Positions 59,487 to 64,000 of a stretch of DNA of 64,000 nucleotides are shown here, one piece after another. Both the position numbers and the translations under genes were made by a program. The notes below the pieces were generated by a model. That model worked only from the letters and a program-made list of their open reading frames with translations. It was not told where the DNA came from and ran no database searches. Origin of the DNA: Collybiopsis luxurians FD-317 M1 (Eukaryota; Basidiomycota; Agaricomycetes; Agaricales; Omphalotaceae); the NCBI GenBank assembly GCA_000827265.1, contig KN834769.1:481996-545995 (forward strand). Reading direction: 5' to 3'. The first letter of the stretch is position 1; each line of letters begins with the position of its first letter.

Positions 59487-60770
59487 TTACTTCCCCTTTG
59501 CAAGTGATTCGTCCAAGAATCGATGGAACCATTGACTCATGCCTTGAGCGGCTTGTTCCTTTGCCCAACCTAAGGATATTCACACAAGATTAGTTAGATC
59601 GTCAGATGTAGTTCGTGACCGCGGCCCTCGAACCAAAAGAGAGAACAAAAACGGCTATAGTGGTTAATGAAAAAAAGCTTCTTCACTCACGGTAGTCAGG
59701 AATCGAAGGATCTCCGCGATTTGCGAACCCATGGACAACTCCCGAGAAGACTTGGAAGTAGTACTTAGCTTTGTTTGAGACTAGGATGTCTTCAGCGATT
59801 CGACGGCTTTCTGTTGGAAAGGTATGGTCCGTTTCTGGGCAGCAGTTAGAGGGGAACCGAAGGAGAGGGAAAAGAAGCAGAAATTTATACCGGCACATGA
59901 GAGCAGCAGAGGCTCTGAGAGGCACTTGTGTATCAGTCAAACAAGAAACCATGACACGATTTGTTCGACTTGCTTTTGATGTTACGAAAATGGTCTTCGT
60001 TCAGGAATGCCGCATGAGCGATTGCCGCTGGCCGATTGCAGAATGTAAGCTGCAGGATGTTTTGTGTGGGACAGTGTATGTACCTGCTACTACTGCATCG
60101 TCGGCCGCAAGCTCCATCGTGTACGGGGCACCGAAGCAATAACCTATCCCGTAAAGAGCGTCAGTGAGATGAAGGTACGAGAGCGGAAACTGAACCTACC
60201 GGCTACGCAATACTTTGCTTCCCTGCCTGTTATGGGCAATTTTGCCGTCTACTCGGAATCGGATGGTTTGCTACTACTCAACTCACCGTATTCTTGTTTG
60301 ACAGCTTCCCACCATTTAGGCATGATCCCTCGAGCTAGCTCATGCATATCATCTTTCCACTTCTCCCGGTCAAAGCCGGGCTCAGTGTGCTGGACTATGC
60401 CATCTCCTAGGAAGTAGTCAACCGCCAAAACAGTGAATCCTATGATCAAAGAAGTGGGTCACGGCAGGTTGTGAGCACACGCCTTCTCCACAGGTCAAAT
60501 CAGAAAGAAAGTACCGTTCTGAGCGAACGTATCCAACAAAAGTAAATTGTTGGGCCAAGAGGCGCCATTGACGTCCGCGAGAAAGATGAGTATCCTTTTG
60601 GGCTGACCGGACGGAGATGTGGATCCTTCGGTGCTCTTCGGAGGCTCAGACAGGTAGGTGGGAACTCCAGCGATTGTGATTTTGGTACTCGCAGGTGTTC
60701 CTTCATGCTTGAAGCCAGGACTAAAGCAGTGATCGCTCAAAGGGCCTGCGAGAACTCGGTTGGTTGACAT
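59487..60770 (-). CDS. Dienelactone hydrolase family protein
   Basis: Eight exons (60770-60515, 60439-60287, 60225-60199, 60143-60084, 60027-59974, 59914-59891, 59834-59691, 59569-59487) join in frame to about 266 residues. The alpha/beta-hydrolase core includes FTVLAVDYFLGDG, the nucleophile elbow GYCFGAPY with Cys in place of Ser, PLLLSCAG followed by ETDHTFP, and the His of GVVHGFANRGD. These supply the Cys-Asp-His triad. Such enzymes open dienelactone rings or related lactones and esters; the substrate here is unknown. Two exons are only 27 and 24 nt. The intron after NIK uses a GC donor (GCAAGT) rather than GT, the only join that keeps the conserved sequence in frame. Confidence 0.87.
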
Positions 60771-61142
60771 GATGAGAGGTCTGGGTAAGTACAATGAGGA
60801 GCGAGATGCGCTTCTCCCGGGAGGCTTTTATATAGAGTATGCACTAATGATTACTCTTGGTGAGTGTGACTCAACTGCTCTTTTGCTATTCGCGGGCCTA
60901 GAATACCTTGGGAGAATTTCGAGATGGACCTAAACTTAAAGATCAAAATTGGATGCCTTCTGTGATACTTCGCATTATAGATGAAGCAAGTCCTTCGACT
61001 CGATTAGAAATCCTGAACTTTGAGAAACCGACAGGCTTGAGGAGCTGCCAACATTACCAGACGGAATGGGAGCGTGAGAGGTAAGTTGGGAGGGCAGTTA
61101 AGCGCTTTTAAAGTGACGCCCAAACCTTGTGTCCTAACGTCT
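60771..61142. promoter_or_regulatory. Divergent spacer between hydrolase and F-box gene 4
   Basis: About 370 bases separate the two start codons. A TATATAGAG sequence lies about 60 bases upstream of the hydrolase ATG on its strand side and may be a TATA box. No further site is recognised. Confidence 0.4.
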
Positions 61143-62990
61143 ATGGCGAGCCTTCCTTCTTTTACCTGGAATACAACTACTTCCGCTTTCGCCTCAGTAA
61201 TAGGGACGAATTATGCTCCTTCTTTATCAGAGCTAGTTCAGTTGAAAGCAGCACTCGTCGAGCCTCAGCGGGAACTCCATCGCCTGCAATTAGAGATCGC
61301 TCGTGTTCAAGCTGTTCTCGACGCTCTTCTATCCGAGAAAAACAGAGTTAAAACCTACATCGACGCTCACCGAGCTTTAATTTCTCCTGTTCGCCAGATT
61401 CCCTATGAAACACTCGCTGAAATATTCAAGTGGTGTTTGCCCTCGGAGACAATGTTCGGGGTTCGAAGCTTGAAGCACGCCCCTTTACTTCTGACGATGG
61501 TATGCCGGGATTGGAGACGCGTTGCTATTGAGACCCCTCGACTGTGGAGCTCGCTACACATCTACTTTCCCCCTCACATCGCTCAGGATGCTCAGGGCGC
61601 TGCTTCTCAGCGGATAGCTGGCGTTAACCTGTGGTTGCAACGCTCTAGGACACTTCCAGTATCTATATCCCTTGATGGGGGTTCTGCTACCAGTTGGATT
61701 CGATCGGAGGAGCCACGGCGTTCTGAGAACATGGCGTCGCTGCTAAAATCCTTGACATCCCTCCACAACCGAATACAACACCTGAAACTTGCATTGACCC
61801 GAACCGACTTGATAGCATTCCACAAATTGCTACCAGCGGATCTATCCTTCCCATATCTTGTGTCATTGGTGCTTAAGGATCTCAGTGACCATGGAACCCC
61901 ATTCTCTGTCGGTGAATGGGGAATAGAAGTCAATGAAAGTGCTGAACATCATGCTGCTCTCCTTTCAAAAATGCCTATGTTAAGGAGTCTTGACATCACA
62001 TTGCTGAAAGGCCCAGAGTATACTCTCCACCATACACTTTCATGCCATTGGGACATCTTGACCAACCTTTCAATACGGGATTTCTTAACTCCTTCTGATT
62101 TGTTTGGTATTTTAGCTAGAAGTGGTATGCTCGAAATTCTGGAAACCGGCATCAAGATATCTGTGCAGGATCATCTATCCGATGAGTCCACATTACCCAC
62201 TGCTACCTTGGATAATTTAGCTGTGCTGCATTTGAGGATTTCAATTAATGGAATCATGAATCTGGATCCCTTCCATATTGAGCAAGAGGAAGTAGAGCGT
62301 CGCCAGGCCAACCATGTTGCTCAAGTGTCTGCCGTTGTTTCTCATATAATTTGTCCTTCATTAAAGAGTCTACATGTTTCTTTGTCTGGCACACTCATAG
62401 CATCCTCCCAAGTTCCAATCCTTAGTTTTCCATTGCATAAACTGGAAACTTTGGGGCTGGATATGCTAATGACACCGCGAGCATTTGCAGAATGTCTCTC
62501 ACTTACTCCTAGCTTGATATCACTCGATTTTGTGGATGCTGGCAATCTCTTTCGGCATCAAGGCAAGAGTACACTGGAAGATGCTCACCTCGCAAGCCTC
62601 ACTCCATCTGCCAGCAACTTATTCCCCCTCTGTTCTCAAATGCGACATTTACGCATGATAGATCGCTCGACAGATTTAAGCTGGTCGCGCTGCTGGTCAA
62701 CTCGGGTCCTAACTGATTTCATTGCGGCCCGGCGTGGGGCGAGAATGCTGGACTCTTTCCAGCTAATCTTCGGGAAGCCCCCAACCTTTACAAATGAAGA
62801 AGTCTCCAATATGCAAAAGTTAAAGGAAGATGGGCTGGAGTTGCATGTACATACCAAAAAAAATGATGTGCGACATGCAGATGAACCATCGAGTGGACTT
62901 GTGTCTCCTGTTATATCTGGTAGCTGGCCATTCACCCTATCGGATTTGAAGAGTTCATGTAGTTCATTTGATACAGAAGTTATCATTTAG
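61143..62990 (+). CDS. F-box protein, copy 4
   Basis: A single exon of about 615 residues starts at ATG 61143. The frame is open upstream to 61074 but only through a non-ATG codon, and the other copies begin at the equivalent of 61143. The product has the head SAFASVIGTNYAPSL, a coiled coil (EPQRELHRLQLEIARVQA), an F-box (SPVRQIPYETLAEIFKWCLP, then CRDWRRVAIETPRLWSSLHI), leucine-rich repeat-like sequence and a TEVII tail. It lies on the strand opposite to copies 1-3, about 12 kb away, with TPT1, RPL10, WC-1 and the hydrolase in between. Confidence 0.9.
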   Translation: MASLPSFTWNTTTSAFASVIGTNYAPSLSELVQLKAALVEPQRELHRLQLEIARVQAVLDALLSEKNRVKTYIDAHRALISPVRQIPYETLAEIFKWCLPSETMFGVRSLKHAPLLLTMVCRDWRRVAIETPRLWSSLHIYFPPHIAQDAQGAASQRIAGVNLWLQRSRTLPVSISLDGGSATSWIRSEEPRRSENMASLLKSLTSLHNRIQHLKLALTRTDLIAFHKLLPADLSFPYLVSLVLKDLSDHGTPFSVGEWGIEVNESAEHHAALLSKMPMLRSLDITLLKGPEYTLHHTLSCHWDILTNLSIRDFLTPSDLFGILARSGMLEILETGIKISVQDHLSDESTLPTATLDNLAVLHLRISINGIMNLDPFHIEQEEVERRQANHVAQVSAVVSHIICPSLKSLHVSLSGTLIASSQVPILSFPLHKLETLGLDMLMTPRAFAECLSLTPSLISLDFVDAGNLFRHQGKSTLEDAHLASLTPSASNLFPLCSQMRHLRMIDRSTDLSWSRCWSTRVLTDFIAARRGARMLDSFQLIFGKPPTFTNEEVSNMQKLKEDGLELHVHTKKNDVRHADEPSSGLVSPVISGSWPFTLSDLKSSCSSFDTEVII

Positions 62991-63767
62991 CTACACTCTT
63001 TGTATTCAAACCTGTACAGAGTAAATTGTATATTTTCGGAGAAAGAAAATCTGGCTTCAAGTCCTTCACTGACAGATAGGCATACCTCTGCTAGTCTTCA
63101 TAAAAAAAACATGAACCTTCAAGCTACAACAACCTCTTCCAATAAGCGATATGAAAAGCACATTACAGTACTGCTAGACCCTCATTATTGTATATAGGAG
63201 AAAATGCCTGTGTCATGGATATGTCAATACTATATAAGTATGCATGCGGACATCTTGCGCTGTACAGTTAGACTTACACCCTTGGCCATTGCTCGACCGA
63301 CAATCTTCTTCCTCTCTGTCCTTACATGCGACGATTTGCGTGTTGGATCACACATCAGGCGTGGAAGGCTGGTGACCGGTCGCACCGTTGGCCCGCCTAA
63401 TTCCTAACGGGAATTATTACAGTTTGAACTTTGGCCTTGCAAGTCTGCGACTCATCCATTCATAACCGTCACATATTGAAGAAAGCCACGGCCTACAGAT
63501 TGCAGATGCGTCTGCATCGAAGGAAACAATCCAGGGAGGAGTAGAACAATGTCTGCGTTAAGTCTATCCTCTGAAAATGAAATACCGTAGGAGTGATTCT
63601 GTTCCATTTCTGGGCAGTTATGAAAGGCCAACGCGTCGCGTATCTTCGGGTCAAATAAATGAAAAAGACAGCAGTCACGATGTAAAAACGGACTGATAGG
63701 CGCTCAAACATGATGACTTCTTTTCGGGAAGCACAGCTTACCTCTCAACAGCTTCTGTTTTAAAGCT
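62991..63767. other. Spacer between F-box genes 4 and 5
   Basis: Only short open frames without domains are visible. It contains the 3' flank of copy 4 and the promoter of copy 5. Confidence 0.5.
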
Positions 63768-64000
63768 ATGTCGAGTGTTACCCCCTCCCCTCTGGCCTGG
63801 AATACAGCCGCCTCTCCGTTTGCCTCAGTAATCGAGACCAATTATGCACCTACTTCAGCAGAGCTAGCTCAGCTGAAGATGTTGCTTGTTGCGCCTCAGC
63901 AGGAGCTCCAACGCCTGCAATCAGAAATCGCTAGTGTACGAGCAGTCTTCGATGGCCTCTTGTACAAGAAGAAGAGAGTCGAAACGTACATTGAAGCCCA
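63768..64000 (+). CDS. F-box protein, copy 5, cut by the window end
   Basis: The ATG at 63768 opens a frame that runs off the window. The visible 77 residues match the family head: AASPFASVIETNYAPT, a coiled coil (QLKMLLVAPQQELQRLQSEI) and the start of the segment before the F-box (VETYIEA). The F-box itself would begin just beyond the window. It is in the same direction as copy 4, so copies 4 and 5 form a second tandem group. Confidence 0.85.
   Translation, partial: MSSVTPSPLAWNTAASPFASVIETNYAPTSAELAQLKMLLVAPQQELQRLQSEIASVRAVFDGLLYKKKRVETYIEA

Overview
The window is nuclear DNA of a filamentous basidiomycete, most likely a mushroom-forming Agaricomycete. The evidence is the many 47-80 nt GT-AG introns, a WC-1 photoreceptor without a GATA zinc finger, a DUF7918 gene, short NACHT proteins with an N-terminal GDQ motif, MLKL/HeLo-like helical-bundle proteins, and a large family of F-box proteins with an N-terminal coiled coil. 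No rRNA, tRNA or CRISPR feature was found. Exon joins are my own reading of splice signals and frame continuity.

Left arm (1-13.8 kb): a Ty3/gypsy LTR retrotransposon, cut by the window start, holds gag, pol and a third open frame. It is riddled with TGA codons, several of them where the family has arginine. It lies beside a minus-strand Ty1/copia gag-protease remnant.

NACHT/sedolisin block (13.8-28.3 kb): two paralogous NACHT NTPase genes bracket a DUF7918 gene, a GNAT acetyltransferase and two paralogous secreted S53 sedolisin proteases. A perfect 33-bp inverted repeat lies in the divergent promoter between the first NACHT gene and the DUF7918 gene.

Middle (28.3-42.3 kb): a gene-poor stretch, then two paralogous genes combining a HeLo/MLKL-like helical bundle with a strongly conserved Asn-rich motif (SGDQNIT...NYGN[VI]YNN). 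This motif resembles the GDQ motif at the N-termini of the NACHT proteins. The layout recalls HET-S/NWD2-type programmed-cell-death pairs, but that link is inference. A PL8 polysaccharide lyase gene follows.

Right arm (42.3-64 kb): three F-box genes in tandem on the minus strand, then housekeeping and sensory genes: TPT1 (tRNA 2'-phosphotransferase), RPL10 (uL16), WC-1 and a dienelactone hydrolase. Two more F-box genes follow on the plus strand, the last cut by the window end. A tandem duplication copied one F-box gene together with the 3' end of TPT1, leaving a decaying TPT1 fragment between F-box genes 2 and 3.
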